This document shows, piece after piece, positions 34,666-34,710 of a stretch of 34,710 nucleotides of DNA. The stretch spans positions 1 through 34,710 of the forward strand of contig PIVT01000041.1 in NCBI GenBank assembly GCA_003353845.1, written 5' to 3'. The stretch's first letter is position 1; every line of letters starts with the position of its first letter. The stretch is from Pseudomonadota bacterium (GTDB lineage Bacteria > Myxococcota_A > UBA9160 > JADFDR01). Below the pieces are notes generated by a model, which searched no databases, was not told the DNA's origin, and saw nothing but the letters and a program-made list of their open reading frames with translations. A program made the translations under genes and the position numbers.

Positions 34666-34710
34666 TTAGGACTCCTGCTGTCGGCGCTGCATGAGCGCAC
34701 TGTAAACTTC
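34666..34710 (-). CDS. C-terminal end of an upstream gene, probably proteasome beta subunit
   Basis: The last 14 codons (EVYSALMQRRQQES) and stop TAA of a gene that runs off the right edge. It ends two bases before the prcA start. Position suggests prcB, because prcB precedes prcA in known Pup-proteasome loci, but the fragment is too short to prove it. Confidence 0.5.
   Translation of the reverse strand, partial: EVYSALMQRRQQES

Overview
The window looks like chromosomal core DNA from a Gram-negative bacterium of the broad deltaproteobacterial type (Myxococcota, Desulfobacterota, SAR324 and similar lineages); the exact phylum cannot be fixed from sequence alone. Evidence for an outer-membrane, rod-shaped, walled cell is a BamD-type lipoprotein, MreB, MltG, an LD-carboxypeptidase and a type IV pilus retraction ATPase. 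The orders rpsF-rpsR-rplI-dnaB, ispE-tRNA(Gln)-prs-rplY-pth and pgpA-cinA-recA with pilT and alaS nearby resemble deltaproteobacterial chromosomes (established knowledge, recalled). The unexpected element is a bacterial 20S proteasome and Pup-ligase locus (prcA, pafA, and the tail of a probable prcB) at the right edge. That system is best known from Actinobacteria but is reported sporadically in Gram-negative phyla. I see no insertion sequence, prophage or CRISPR array.

Layout. (1) 1-3374, minus strand: ribosomal and replication operon rpsF-rpsR-rplI-dnaB-LD-carboxypeptidase, with long low-complexity tails on the partner proteins S6 and S18. (2) 3375-3735: rpsF leader and promoter region, preceded by five tandem copies of a 24-bp unit, each of which forms an intrinsic terminator on the minus strand. 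(3) 3719-7052, minus: a DksA/TraR-type zinc-finger protein and a 988-residue soluble protein made of two complete sensor-histidine-kinase modules in tandem. (4) 7147-12132, minus: pdxT, pdxS (vitamin B6), pth, rplY, prs, tRNA-Gln(TTG) and ispE. (5) 12129-14875, minus: HtrA protease, DUF1844 protein, CDP-alcohol phosphatidyltransferase and an acidic orphan protein. (6) 14934-16394, plus: BamD-like lipoprotein and CvpA-like membrane protein, meeting ispG tail to tail. (7) 16391-25768, minus: large-type ispG, alaS, pilT, recA, cinA and pgpA. (8) 26047-29018, plus: a HEAT-repeat protein and an HD-GYP protein that share an N-terminal module, converging on a second HEAT-repeat protein (29040-29624, minus). 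(9) 29726-31185, plus: ruvX-mltG, ending at a bidirectional terminator shared with mreB (31276-32313, minus). (10) 32522-34710, minus: pafA, prcA and the end of a probable prcB.

Most genes are housekeeping and closely packed: ATGA or GTGA overlaps join rpsF/rpsR, ispE/htrA, htrA/DUF1844, cinA/pgpA, HEAT/HD-GYP and ruvX/mltG, which points to translational coupling. The material that goes beyond routine annotation is the stacked-terminator array, the fused double kinase with its DksA-like neighbour, the paired S6/S18 tails, the HEAT/HD-GYP pair with a shared input domain, a long wobble-paired hairpin between recA and pilT, and the proteasome locus in a Gram-negative context.
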